Of a stretch of 64,000 nt of DNA, positions 1 through 9,309 are shown piece after piece. Both the position numbers and the translations under genes were made by a program. The stretch spans positions 2,046,001 to 2,110,000 of the forward strand of contig NZ_CP092462.1 of the NCBI RefSeq assembly GCF_022387135.1. The letters are read 5' to 3'. The notes beneath the pieces are model-generated. The model did not search any database, was not told the DNA's origin, and was given only the letters and a program-made list of their open reading frames with translations. Within the stretch, counting starts at the first letter, position 1, and the number at the start of each line of letters is the position of its first letter. Origin of the DNA: Comamonas sp. B21-038. GTDB lineage: Bacteria; Pseudomonadota; Gammaproteobacteria; Burkholderiales; Burkholderiaceae_C.

Positions 1-532
1 GCGCCACGTCCTGCTCGTACTGCCAGTAGCGGCGCAGATAGAGGCGATCGCCCTGCAACACCAGCGGTGTGCCACCCTGGCTGGGCTTGCCCGGTGCCGC
101 CACCAGCGCGCTGGCCTGCAGCACCGACTGCCATTGCAGCAGGTTGACCTGGGCCAGCAGCTCGCTGGGCAGCGGCAATGGCGTAGGCTCGGTCGCGCCG
201 CTGCCCTGCGCAGCAGTATCGGGTGGCAGCGACAGCGCAAAACGGCTGTTGTCCAACGTGGCTTGCAGATCCAGGCAGACATGGCCACGGCCCAGCTGGT
301 GGCTGGCCAGCGCAGCGGCCAGCAGCACCAGCGGCGATGCGCCGGGATCGAGTTCATGCAGAAAAAGCACCAGCGCCTGGTCCAGGCTGCGCAGCCATCC
401 ATGGGCGGTCCAGCGCTCTACCGTGTGCAGCAGGCTGGCGGTCGCGCCGTCCGGCACGGCCGGCGTACGTACTGCGGATTGCTGGTGGGGCACGCCCTGC
501 GGGGGCATGCCGTCCTCGGGTTCTGTCGTCAT
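1..532 (-). CDS. recD: RecD, exodeoxyribonuclease V alpha subunit (5' part only)
   Basis: This is the amino-terminal 177 residues of RecD, the 5'-3' helicase subunit of the RecBCD double-strand-break repair nuclease; the rest lies beyond the left edge. Reading from the ATG at 532 gives a leucine-rich N-terminal domain that includes SHQLGRGHVCLDL and LYLRRYWQYE, both typical of RecD before its Walker A motif, which is not yet reached. An ATG at 537 is unusable because it is followed by a stop after one codon. The gene begins 11 bases after the recB stop and is the third member of the recC-recB-recD operon. The family call rests on N-terminal similarity plus operon position, so it is strong, but integrity of the helicase core cannot be judged here. 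Confidence 0.9.
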   Translation of the reverse strand, partial: MTTEPEDGMPPQGVPHQQSAVRTPAVPDGATASLLHTVERWTAHGWLRSLDQALVLFLHELDPGASPLVLLAAALASHQLGRGHVCLDLQATLDNSRFALSLPPDTAAQGSGATEPTPLPLPSELLAQVNLLQWQSVLQASALVAAPGKPSQGGTPLVLQGDRLYLRRYWQYEQDVA

Positions 533-543
533 TGCATTCTTCA

Positions 544-3500
544 TCATCGCGCAAACAGCGCATCGAGCGCATCCATCAGCGCGCGCGGGGGTTTGTCCTG
601 GTAGAGACCCTGGTGCTCCGCACCCACGCCTCGCAAAAACCAGTACTGCACGCCGCCCACATCGCGCTCGTAGTCATAACCGGGCAGGCGCTGCTGCAGC
701 AAGCGGTGCAGCGCATAGGTGTACAGCACATACTGCAGGTCATAGCGGTGTTGCAGCACAGCAGCCGCCATGGCCTGCGGCGTGTAGGCCGTACTGTCCG
801 CGCCCAGCCAGTTGGATTTGTAGTCCATCACGTAATAGCGGCCGCCATGCTCGAACACCAGGTCCATGTAGCCCTTGAGCATGCCATGGAGCTGGTTGGG
901 GAGCAGCGCCGGCCTCGGCTGGCCCGGCAGCACATGCTGCTGCACGAGGGTGTCGAGCTGACCGGTCGAGGCCCGGTTGATCGACAGCCAGAACTCCATC
1001 TCGACCTGGTAATCGCCCAGCGACTGCAGTGCGGCAGGCGTCTCGCTCGGGGCACCCTGCAGCAGCAACGGCGTCTGCAGCCATTGCCGGACGAAGCCTT
1101 GCAAGGGTGCGGCCCAGTCCCCCCAGCCGCGCACCTGGCAGCGGTAGGCGATGATGCCATCCAATGCCGCTGGTTTGCTCAGTACCGTGGCAAAACCCTC
1201 TTGCGCGCACCACTCCAGCAGGCCGTGCAGAAAGTTGCCCGCATCCGGGCCCTTGGGGAACGCATGCAGGCTGCCCGGCTGCGGCAGGCCGGGCGCGGTG
1301 GCTTGGGGCAGCGCTTCCTGGGGCTCGAGGTACTGGTCCTGCTCTGCGGTTTCGGGCTCGGCCGCAGTGACGGCTTCTTCGGTCCACAGCCCTTGCGAGG
1401 GGGACGCCAGCCCCAGCCGCTCGGTCAGTGCGGAGAAACTGGCGATCCACCAGTGCTCATCGGCTTGTCTGCGGGGGCGACGCGCCGGGTGGACGGCCGG
1501 CGGCCGCTCGGGCTGGTAGCGCTGCAGGCTGACCTCGGGGACCGGCTGCACTGCCATCTGCGGGCAGCTGCTGGCAAATTCCTGCAGGTAGGCATGCAGC
1601 GCCAGATCGGGCAGCTTTTGCCCGCCCGCCAGCAGGTAGCCGACAGCGCTTTTCTCCAGGCTGCCCGCCCGGCTCATGCCCTTGGCGAGCGGCGCCACGC
1701 CCAGCCACAGTGCGTACTGGGCCCGCGTCAGCGCCACATAGAGCAGGCGCATGTCTTCGCTCAGGCGCTCGTCGTTGTGGGCGCTGACCGCCTCGGCATG
1801 CTTGTTGTTCAGCTCCACGACCAGGTCACCCGAAGCAGCATCGTGGTACTGCGCATAGCCCCGGCTCTTGCCATCAAAATCGCGCCAGCTGCTGATGAAG
1901 GGCAGCAGCACCAGCGGGTATTCCAGGCCCTTGGACTTGTGGATGGTGACCACCTTGATCAGGTCCGCATCGCTCTCCAGGCGCAGGATCTCCTCCTCAC
2001 CCTCGGGGCTGTCCATCTGCTCGGCCAGGCGCCGGATCAGCGCCTGCGCACCCTCCACCTCGGTAGAAGCACGCTGCAGCCATTCGGCCAGGTGCAGCAC
2101 ATTGGTCAGGCGCCGCTCGCCGCCCGGCTGGCCGAGCCAGCGGGCGGGCAGGTCAAAATCGAGCAGCCACTGGCGCAGCATCGGCAACACGCCTTTTTTC
2201 TGCCACAGCTGCTGCAGTACCCGTGTGCGCAGCGCCAGGTGCTCCCAATGCTGTTCATCATGGTTGAGCCGCTCCAGTTCCTGCCACGACCAGTCCATCG
2301 ACGCAGTGGCCAGCGCCACCCGCAGCAGGCCGTCATCGCCAGGCGCATTGATGGCGCGCAGCCAGCGCAGCATGTCAGCGGCCTCGCCCGTCTGGAACAC
2401 CGAGTCGCGGTCCGACAGGTAGACACTGGCCAGGCCCCGGTCCTTGAGCGCATCGCGCACCAGCTCGGCCTCGGCACGGCCCCGCACCAGAATGGCGATA
2501 TCGGCCGGACGCAGCGGCCGGCCCAGCGCATCCGGCGATCGGCCAAAACCGGCCTGCCCGGCCCGGGCAGCATTGAGCCAGGCGGTGATCTGGCTGGCGG
2601 CCGACTGTGCCATGCGCTGGCGGTAGGCGGATTCGGCCACGCCGGTACGCGCGCTCTTGCCAGCGCCTGCGGCATCGCCATGCTCGTCGGCGCCATCGGC
2701 CTGCGCTTGCGTGCCGGCCTCCATAGTCCACAAGGTCATCGCCGGCGTGGTCTCGCCCTGCAAAAAGAGTGCGTCGCGGCGGCCGTTGGCATCAACGGCC
2801 ACAAAGGGCACGGGATTGTGCTGCGCGTCCTCGCGGAAGCGAAAGGCCGCCCGGGGATGGCCCTCGGCATGCACAAAGCAATGGTTGATGGCCTGCACGA
2901 CAGCCTGGGTGGAGCGGTAGTTGGTGCCCAGCGAGTAATGGCGCTCCTGGGTGGCAGCGCGGGCGCGCAGGTAGGTGTAGATATCGGCACCGCGAAACGC
3001 GTAGATCGCCTGCTTGGGGTCGCCGATCATGAACAGGCCCTGCGCGGGGTCGTTGTCCGCAATGCGGTAGATGCGTTCAAAAATGCGGTATTGGAGTGGA
3101 TCGGTGTCCTGGAACTCATCGATCATTGCCACCGGAAACTGGCTGCGGATGCGCTGCGCAAGAGCGTCGCCCCCGGGCGCATGCAACGCAGCATCCAGGC
3201 GCTGCAGCAGGTCGTCAAACCCCAGTTCGCCACGGCGCTGCTTCTCGCCCTCCAGCGCGCGCTGTATGTGGGCCATTGCATGGCGCAGAAGCAGCGGCTT
3301 GAGCGGCGTGGCCGCTTGTGCGTCTTGCGCCACCGCCTCCAGCCAGGCGTCGATCGCAGCAAAGGCCGCATGCTCGGGCACCACGACCCCTTTTTTGGCC
3401 TTGATGCCCGACTGGCCGAAGGCCCGTATCTTGGCGGGCGCCAGCTCGCCAGCACTCCAGGCCGCCATCGCGGCCAACCAGGCCTCGAACACGCCTGGCT

Positions 3501-4365
3501 CGTCCTTCTTGGGATAGGTGACGCCGTTGAGGCCCGGCACCAGCGCGATGAGCAACGCCTCCAGCTCGGCCCGGTGCTGCTGCCACAACTGGCGGGCGGC
3601 ATTCTCCAGCGCGCCATGGCGGGCGGCAGCCTCGCTGGCCTGGGCCAGCAAGGCCGGCAGGTCGACCTGGCCGGCAGGCGCCAGTTGCGCGCCCTCGTAG
3701 CGCCAGTCGGCATCCTGGCGGCTGAGCATGGGCTGGATGGCCTGCTGCAAGGCCTGGGGCGTGGCCACCACCTGCAGCAAGCTGCGCAGCGACGTCGCGG
3801 GCAGGTCGTAGAACTGGCGGCGCCAGTAGTCCTGCACCACCTGGGTCAGCAATTCGCTCTGGTCGGTGATGAGGCTTTGCTGGAACAGGCTGCCGCTGTC
3901 AAATGCATGTTCGCGCAGCATGCGGTAGCACCAGCTGTGGATGGTGGATACCGCTGCCTCGTCCATCCAGTTGGCGGCCTCGTGCAGCACACGGGCGCAG
4001 GCAGGCCAGCGGCTGCTGGGGTAATCGGCCCGCAGCGCCAGCAGCAAGGGGTCGGTTGCCTCTTCGCTGCCGCTGCCCTCCGGGTCCTGCGCGAACAGCT
4101 GGGCCGCTTCGGACAGGCGGTGACGAATGCGGTCGCGCAGCTCCTGCGTGGCGGCATCGGTAAAGGTCACCACCAGAATATCGGGCGGCGCCAGAGGCCG
4201 CCCAAAGGCCTGCTCTCCTCCATGCTGCAGCACCAGCCGCAGGTACAGCGCAGCAATCGTATAGGTTTTGCCGGTGCCGGCACTGGCTTCGATCAGCCGG
4301 CTGCCCCACAGCGGAAAACGCAGCGGATCCAATGCCAAGGTGGTATCGGGTGGCATCGCGCTCAT
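544..4365 (-). CDS. recB: RecB, exodeoxyribonuclease V beta subunit
   Basis: RecB is the 3'-5' helicase and nuclease subunit of RecBCD, which unwinds broken DNA ends and loads RecA. The 1273-residue protein has a UvrD-type Walker A motif (ASAGTGKT, residues 27-34), motif Ia (VVTFTDAA), a Walker B region with IDEFQDTDP (D416, E417), the helicase motif [14 protein letters not shown], and helicase motif VI-like [10 protein letters not shown]. The C-terminal nuclease domain shows [19 protein letters not shown] with D1181 and K1183, equivalent to the catalytic D1080/K1082 of E. coli RecB. It is somewhat longer than E. coli RecB (1180). The ATG overlaps the recC stop (ATGA), implying translational coupling. 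All key residues appear present, so the enzyme is probably active. Confidence 0.97.
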   Translation of the reverse strand: MSAMPPDTTLALDPLRFPLWGSRLIEASAGTGKTYTIAALYLRLVLQHGGEQAFGRPLAPPDILVVTFTDAATQELRDRIRHRLSEAAQLFAQDPEGSGSEEATDPLLLALRADYPSSRWPACARVLHEAANWMDEAAVSTIHSWCYRMLREHAFDSGSLFQQSLITDQSELLTQVVQDYWRRQFYDLPATSLRSLLQVVATPQALQQAIQPMLSRQDADWRYEGAQLAPAGQVDLPALLAQASEAAARHGALENAARQLWQQHRAELEALLIALVPGLNGVTYPKKDEPGVFEAWLAAMAAWSAGELAPAKIRAFGQSGIKAKKGVVVPEHAAFAAIDAWLEAVAQDAQAATPLKPLLLRHAMAHIQRALEGEKQRRGELGFDDLLQRLDAALHAPGGDALAQRIRSQFPVAMIDEFQDTDPLQYRIFERIYRIADNDPAQGLFMIGDPKQAIYAFRGADIYTYLRARAATQERHYSLGTNYRSTQAVVQAINHCFVHAEGHPRAAFRFREDAQHNPVPFVAVDANGRRDALFLQGETTPAMTLWTMEAGTQAQADGADEHGDAAGAGKSARTGVAESAYRQRMAQSAASQITAWLNAARAGQAGFGRSPDALGRPLRPADIAILVRGRAEAELVRDALKDRGLASVYLSDRDSVFQTGEAADMLRWLRAINAPGDDGLLRVALATASMDWSWQELERLNHDEQHWEHLALRTRVLQQLWQKKGVLPMLRQWLLDFDLPARWLGQPGGERRLTNVLHLAEWLQRASTEVEGAQALIRRLAEQMDSPEGEEEILRLESDADLIKVVTIHKSKGLEYPLVLLPFISSWRDFDGKSRGYAQYHDAASGDLVVELNNKHAEAVSAHNDERLSEDMRLLYVALTRAQYALWLGVAPLAKGMSRAGSLEKSAVGYLLAGGQKLPDLALHAYLQEFASSCPQMAVQPVPEVSLQRYQPERPPAVHPARRPRRQADEHWWIASFSALTERLGLASPSQGLWTEEAVTAAEPETAEQDQYLEPQEALPQATAPGLPQPGSLHAFPKGPDAGNFLHGLLEWCAQEGFATVLSKPAALDGIIAYRCQVRGWGDWAAPLQGFVRQWLQTPLLLQGAPSETPAALQSLGDYQVEMEFWLSINRASTGQLDTLVQQHVLPGQPRPALLPNQLHGMLKGYMDLVFEHGGRYYVMDYKSNWLGADSTAYTPQAMAAAVLQHRYDLQYVLYTYALHRLLQQRLPGYDYERDVGGVQYWFLRGVGAEHQGLYQDKPPRALMDALDALFAR

Positions 4366-7300
4366 CGCGGCCCCTCCCCATCGCCCGCACCACCCTCTGC
4401 AAAGCGCGCCAACGCCTGCGGATGCTGGCCATTGACCAGTTGCACATGGGCGAGCATGTCGCCATACAGCTGCTGGGCCACGTCCAGCAGACCGGCAGCC
4501 AGCAGCGCATCAAAATCCGGAAACGCCCGGGCCAGCTCGGCCGAGCGTTGCAGCTCGCCGGTGCCCCGGTAGCTGTCGTCGTACAGCGACGCCAGCTGCC
4601 CGGCCGATGCAGCCGGTGACAGGCTGGCGATGGAGGTACGAACCGCTGCCGGCAAGGGCGCGCGCATGCCTTGCTGCCACAGTGCCAGCAACTGGCGCCA
4701 CGCCGTCCGGGCATCGCCAGCGGCCAGCGCGGGAAACACCGCAATGCCCGATTCGGTGCAGACCACCGTCGTCAGCGCCTGGCCGGCGTTGTGCCAGGCC
4801 AGGTGCTCCACCCAGGCGCGCACCAGGCGGTCATAGCGCAGCTGCTCACCGGCATGCAAGCGGCCGGCGGACAGGCTGATCTTGGCGGCATGCCGCTGGC
4901 CGGCGGCATCAGTCCAGCGCAGACCGCGCAACCAGTCGGCCACGGCCGGGCCCTGCGTGCCGCCGCTGTAGCGCAGCTCCAGCGCATCGCTGCCAGCCTG
5001 CGGCCAGTAGCGCAGTGCCGCTGCATACACCTGCAGCGCACGCAGGGCCGCGTCGCAGGCAGGCTCGAGCGCGCAATCGGCAAAGGCGCGCAGCGGCAGC
5101 CGCCCTTCCAGCCGCAGGCGCTGGGCCGCAGCATCGAGCTGCGCGCGCAGCTGGGGCGCATCGGCCGCCGCGCCGGGGTTGTCGCGCACCCAGGGCTCCA
5201 GCGCGCTCAGCAAGCCCGCCTGCAGGCTCCAGGCCTGCAGGCCGTCCGGGGCAAACATCTCCTCGTCCTGGCCGGTCAGGTCCTCGTCCTCAAAATACAC
5301 GCGCAGGCGCTGGCGGAAGAATGCGGCGACGGGCTTTTGCGCAAAGTCCTGCAGTTGGCGCAGGTTCAGCGCTGCGTCCAGCCCCATCTCGGGCAAGGCC
5401 TCCAACGCGTCTTCGGCTGCCTCGGTCGGCAGGCCTTCACCGTGCACACCATGCCATTCCTGCGCATAGGTATAGAGGCCATCGCTGCCCGCCTGCGCAG
5501 GGGGCTGTGCGAAGTAGCGCGGGCTGAAGGGTTGCAGCGGGTGCTCCTGCGTGAGCGCGCGCAGCAGCGCCTGCCCCGAGGCAGGGCCCGACAGCCCGGC
5601 GGGGGCGCCTGCCAACTGCCAGCCCTGGGCCAGATGGTCGCGCAGCTGGCCGATCAGCACCGATGGCGGGCGGGCCGTGCTGTCACGGATGCTGCGCCCT
5701 ACCCAGCTGATGTAGAGTTGCTCGCGGGCCGACAACACAGCTTCCAGCAGCAAGTAGCGGTCATCATCGCGGCGCGAACGGTCGCCGGGCCGGTACTGCT
5801 GGCGCATCAGGTCAAAGTCCAGCACCGACACCGGGCGCGGGTAGGCCCCATCGTTCATGCCCAACAGGCACACCACGCGAAAAGGAATCGCGCGCATCGG
5901 CATCAGGCTGCAAAAGCTCACGGCCCCCGCCATGAAGCGCTGGTTCAAGCTGCTGGTATCCAGGCCTGCCAGCCAGGCCTCGCGTGCCACACACAGCGGC
6001 AACGCTTCGTCAAACGCCGCCGCCTCGCATTGGCCCAGCCAGCGTTCCAAGCCTTGCAGCAGCTGCATCTGCAGCAGTTTTTCATGGTCGTGCTGAGGAT
6101 CGAACAGCAGCTCCAGCACCGTTCGTGCCCGTTCCACCCAGGCGCTGGGCGTTACCTCCTGGTCCAGCAGACTGCAGGCTTGCTCCAGCGCGCGCAGCAG
6201 GGCCGCCAGGCCACCCAGTGCTGCGGCATCGAGACCGCCAATCTCATCGTAGGGCTGGATATCGTCCAGCGCTTGACCACGCCCCACGGCAAAGCCCAGC
6301 AGCATGCGGCGCAGGCCGAAGCGCCAGCTGTTGGTCTCCCCGGCCTGGGCCAGGCCAATGCGTGCGCGCTGCGCGGCATCCAGCCCCCAGCGCACACCGG
6401 CGCCTTCAATCCAGCGGTGCAGCAACGCCAGATCATCCGGGTCAATGCCAAAGCGCTGGCGCACCGCATCGACGGCCAGCAGATCGAGCACTTCGCTGAC
6501 GGCAAAGCGGCTCTCGGGCATGGCCAGTACATGCTCCAGCGCAACCAGCATCGGCTCGCGCCCGCGCTGGCTCTGGTCGGCAAGCGAATAGGGAATAAAA
6601 CGCGCATCGCTGCGGGCTATGCGGCCAAACACCGCATCGATATGCGGTGCATAGACCTGGATGTCGGGCACCATGACGATGATGTCACGCGGGCGCAGGC
6701 CCGGGTCGGCACCCAGGCGGGCGAGCAACTGGTCGTGCAGCACCTCCACCTCGCGCTGCGGGCTATGCGCGGTCTGGAAGCGGATGGAGCCATCCTGCGC
6801 CGGGTCCACCGCCGGCCACAGCGCGCGGCTTTCGGCCAGCGGCCGCAGGTCCAGGATGTCGTCCTGCAACTGGGCCAGCATGTGGCGGGGCTCGGCCTCG
6901 CCAAACAGATCAATGCGCCCGCCGTTGACCGGGCTCAGCAGCGCGGCGTACTGGTCAGGCTGGTCGAATTCGTCAATCAGGTGGATATAGTCGCGCCCCT
7001 GCTTGCCCCAGGCGGCCAGCAGCGGGTGGGCATGCTGGTGCAGGTCATCGTCGTGGATGAGCCCCTGCATGCTGCCCTTGCGCTGTTGCCGCCGGTACTG
7101 GTGGCGCAGCAAATCCTTGTCGGCAACGATGTCTGACCAGTGGTGGCGGCAGGGGTTGTGCACGCACAGCAGCACCTGGCTGCTGCGCGACATAGCAGCC
7201 AGCGCCTGCAAGGTCTGCGCCGGCATAGAAGAAATGCCAAATACCACCACCCGGCGCGGCAGCCCGGGCATGTGCCGGGCCTGGGGCGACTGCCAGTACT

Positions 7301-7955
7301 GCACGAAGCGCTGGTGCACGGCGGCGCGGCTGGTCTCCATGCCGGCAGCGCCCACGTCGTCCAGCAAGCTGCGCCACAGCTGTGCCTGCCAGCGCTGCTC
7401 CTGCTCCAGCGGTTTCGCATCGCCGCGCGCACTGCGCAGTTGGTCACGGCCTTCCGCCCAGTCGCGCAGCCAGTCGGCGCGGTAGACCTGGTACTGGTCG
7501 AACAGGTCGGCGATGCGCTCGGCCAGTTGGAAGCGCCGCCGCTGGTCATGGTCCTCGGCGAGAAACCGCTGCAGCGCGGCGAACGCAGGCTGGGCCAGCA
7601 GACCGGGCAACAGGCGCATCAGGCGCCAGGTCAGCGGCTGCTTGTCCAACGGCGAGATTTCGGGGACCTCGTGCTTGCCGAGCACTGCCCGGTAGGCCTG
7701 CCACAGAAACTGCGCGGGCAACTGCAGATCGACGGCGGCAGTGATGCCGCATCCTCCTTCCGCGACCGGCTGCGCCATCGACAGCTTGAGCCACTGCGCA
7801 ATGCCATTGCTCTGCACCAGGATCGTCTCGCTCTCCAGGGGCCGCAGCGGGTAGCGCTGCATCCAGGCCACGACCAGGTCACGCAAAGCCTCCGGGTGGT
7901 TGCTGTGTATCACCATCAGGCCGGGGGTCATCGCTGGGACGGGGGAAGATTGCAT
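4362..7955 (-). CDS. recC: RecC, exodeoxyribonuclease V gamma subunit
   Basis: RecC is the non-catalytic scaffold of RecBCD that splits the duplex and recognises Chi. The 1197-residue protein opens with a degenerate helicase-like domain (LESETILVQSNGIAQWLKL near residues 39-57) and contains VVVFGISSMP and RVVCLLGMNDGAYPRP, both characteristic of RecC. It is first in the recC-recB-recD operon. Alternative in-frame starts exist at M9 and M14. No divergent gene lies close, so its promoter should be in the 7956-8042 gap; no strong -10/-35 pair is obvious there. The E. coli protein is 1122 residues, so the size fits. Whether the Chi sequence recognised is the E. coli octamer cannot be told from this sequence. 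Confidence 0.95.
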   Translation of the reverse strand: MQSSPVPAMTPGLMVIHSNHPEALRDLVVAWMQRYPLRPLESETILVQSNGIAQWLKLSMAQPVAEGGCGITAAVDLQLPAQFLWQAYRAVLGKHEVPEISPLDKQPLTWRLMRLLPGLLAQPAFAALQRFLAEDHDQRRRFQLAERIADLFDQYQVYRADWLRDWAEGRDQLRSARGDAKPLEQEQRWQAQLWRSLLDDVGAAGMETSRAAVHQRFVQYWQSPQARHMPGLPRRVVVFGISSMPAQTLQALAAMSRSSQVLLCVHNPCRHHWSDIVADKDLLRHQYRRQQRKGSMQGLIHDDDLHQHAHPLLAAWGKQGRDYIHLIDEFDQPDQYAALLSPVNGGRIDLFGEAEPRHMLAQLQDDILDLRPLAESRALWPAVDPAQDGSIRFQTAHSPQREVEVLHDQLLARLGADPGLRPRDIIVMVPDIQVYAPHIDAVFGRIARSDARFIPYSLADQSQRGREPMLVALEHVLAMPESRFAVSEVLDLLAVDAVRQRFGIDPDDLALLHRWIEGAGVRWGLDAAQRARIGLAQAGETNSWRFGLRRMLLGFAVGRGQALDDIQPYDEIGGLDAAALGGLAALLRALEQACSLLDQEVTPSAWVERARTVLELLFDPQHDHEKLLQMQLLQGLERWLGQCEAAAFDEALPLCVAREAWLAGLDTSSLNQRFMAGAVSFCSLMPMRAIPFRVVCLLGMNDGAYPRPVSVLDFDLMRQQYRPGDRSRRDDDRYLLLEAVLSAREQLYISWVGRSIRDSTARPPSVLIGQLRDHLAQGWQLAGAPAGLSGPASGQALLRALTQEHPLQPFSPRYFAQPPAQAGSDGLYTYAQEWHGVHGEGLPTEAAEDALEALPEMGLDAALNLRQLQDFAQKPVAAFFRQRLRVYFEDEDLTGQDEEMFAPDGLQAWSLQAGLLSALEPWVRDNPGAAADAPQLRAQLDAAAQRLRLEGRLPLRAFADCALEPACDAALRALQVYAAALRYWPQAGSDALELRYSGGTQGPAVADWLRGLRWTDAAGQRHAAKISLSAGRLHAGEQLRYDRLVRAWVEHLAWHNAGQALTTVVCTESGIAVFPALAAGDARTAWRQLLALWQQGMRAPLPAAVRTSIASLSPAASAGQLASLYDDSYRGTGELQRSAELARAFPDFDALLAAGLLDVAQQLYGDMLAHVQLVNGQHPQALARFAEGGAGDGEGPR

Positions 7956-8042
7956 CAGAGGGGGAAAGATCGGTCAGGCTGTGCCAGCTTGGGACTGTAA
8001 CGCAGGCCCGGCCCACCGCGATTGCAAAGGTCGGTGAGGCCG

Positions 8043-8067
8043 ATAAAAAAGGCAGCCGAAGCTGCCT
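8043..8067 (-). terminator. Intrinsic terminator after the Bug-family gene
   Basis: On the minus strand the sequence GGCAGC-TTCG-GCTGCC is followed by TTTTTTAT, a six-base-pair GC-rich stem with a stable TTCG tetraloop and a U tract. It sits 24 bases past the stop of the solute-binding-protein gene and separates it from recC. Confidence 0.9.
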
Positions 8068-8091
8068 GTGCGGAGGGGGAATCGGCCCGGC

Positions 8092-9114
8092 TCAATCCAC
8101 GGTCGCGCCCGAGGATTTGACGACCGGCGCCCAGGCCGCCACTTCGGACTTGATGAAGGCGCCAAACTGCTCGGGCGTGTTCTTCTCGGCCACGGCGCCC
8201 AGCTTTTCATAGGCTTCCTTGACCTGGGGCTTGTCAAAGGCACGGTTCATCGCGGCGTTGAGCTTTGCCACCACTTCAGGTGGCGTGCCAGCCGGTGCAA
8301 TCAGGCCGAACCAGGACGACACATCAAAAGGCTTGATCCCGCTTTCTTCCATCGTCGGCAGATCGGGGGCGGCGGGCGAGCGCTTGGTGGTGGTGACCGC
8401 CAGCGCCTTGAGCTTGCCCGCCTTCACATGCGGCCAGGCCGAAGGCATGTTGTCGAACATGAACTGCACCTGGCCGGCCATCAGGTCGGTGAGCGCAGGC
8501 GAGCTGCCCTTGTAAGGGATGTGCTGGGTCTTGAGACCCGTGCGCAGCTTGAACAGCTCACCGGCCATGTGGATCGAGGTACCGCTGCCCGACGACGCAT
8601 AGGAGACCTTGTCGGGGTTGGCCTTGGCAAAGGCGATGAGCTCCTGCACATTGTTGGCAGGCACGCTGGGGTTCACGACCAGCACATTGGGCACCTTGGC
8701 GCCCAGCGCGACCGGTGCAAAGTCCTTTTCCAGGTCAAAGCGCACCTTCGGGTAGAGGGTCTGGTTGATGGCACTGGTGACCGCGACAAATAGCAAGGTG
8801 TAGCCGTCGTTCTCGGCACGCGCGACCTGCTCGGTGGCGATGTTGCTGCCGGCGCCTGGCTTGTTGTCCACGACGAAGGACTGGCCCAGCTCGGCGGTCA
8901 GTTCCTTGGCCATGATGCGTGCCACCACGTCGGTGGTGCCGCCGGCAGAAAAGCCCACCACCACGCGCACGGCGCGCTCGGGGTATTTCTTGGGGTCTGC
9001 GGCTTGCGAGGCCAGGGGCAGCAGCGCGGCGGCACCCAGCAGGGTGGCAGCCAGCACGTGACGGCGCGAGGGCATGCAGGCGGCCGCGATGCGGCTGCAC
9101 GAAGAGGGGCTCAT
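8092..9114 (-). CDS. Bug-family (TctC-like) periplasmic solute-binding protein
   Basis: This is a 340-residue extracytoplasmic binding protein of the Bug/TctC family, which captures carboxylates or other small ligands for tripartite tricarboxylate transporters. A twin-arginine-like or Sec signal peptide (SRRHVLAATLLGAAALLPLASQA) precedes the mature start AADPKKYPERAVRVVVGFSA. Family motifs include FSAGGTTDVVARIM, NKPGAGSNIATE and ASSGSGTSIHMAGELF. The ATG at 9114 is preferred because AAGGAG lies 5-6 bases upstream; an in-frame ATG eleven codons earlier lacks this. No TctA/TctB membrane genes adjoin it, as is usual for the many orphan Bug proteins of Burkholderiales. The ligand cannot be inferred. 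Confidence 0.92.
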   Translation of the reverse strand: MSPSSCSRIAAACMPSRRHVLAATLLGAAALLPLASQAADPKKYPERAVRVVVGFSAGGTTDVVARIMAKELTAELGQSFVVDNKPGAGSNIATEQVARAENDGYTLLFVAVTSAINQTLYPKVRFDLEKDFAPVALGAKVPNVLVVNPSVPANNVQELIAFAKANPDKVSYASSGSGTSIHMAGELFKLRTGLKTQHIPYKGSSPALTDLMAGQVQFMFDNMPSAWPHVKAGKLKALAVTTTKRSPAAPDLPTMEESGIKPFDVSSWFGLIAPAGTPPEVVAKLNAAMNRAFDKPQVKEAYEKLGAVAEKNTPEQFGAFIKSEVAAWAPVVKSSGATVD

Positions 9115-9309
9115 GGTGTCTCCTTGGCACCTGGACGCTGAGCACATCCAGGCGGTTGGCTTATAGGCTTGTAGCGGCTGCAGCCTGATGCGGCGGCAGA
9201 CCTTCGGGGCAGATCACCCCAAACCGCAAGATTGTGCCACGGCAGCGTGCGCCTGAGACGCTATGACCTTTGCACTGCATGGAAAGGTCCGAAAAGCCGT
9301 ACAACGATC

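Noticed and set aside
223-4572. A 1449-codon open frame on the plus strand opposite recB
   Set aside because: It is antisense to recB, which carries complete helicase and nuclease motifs. Its product is Gln/Arg/Gly-rich low-complexity sequence typical of the complementary frame of a GC-rich gene.
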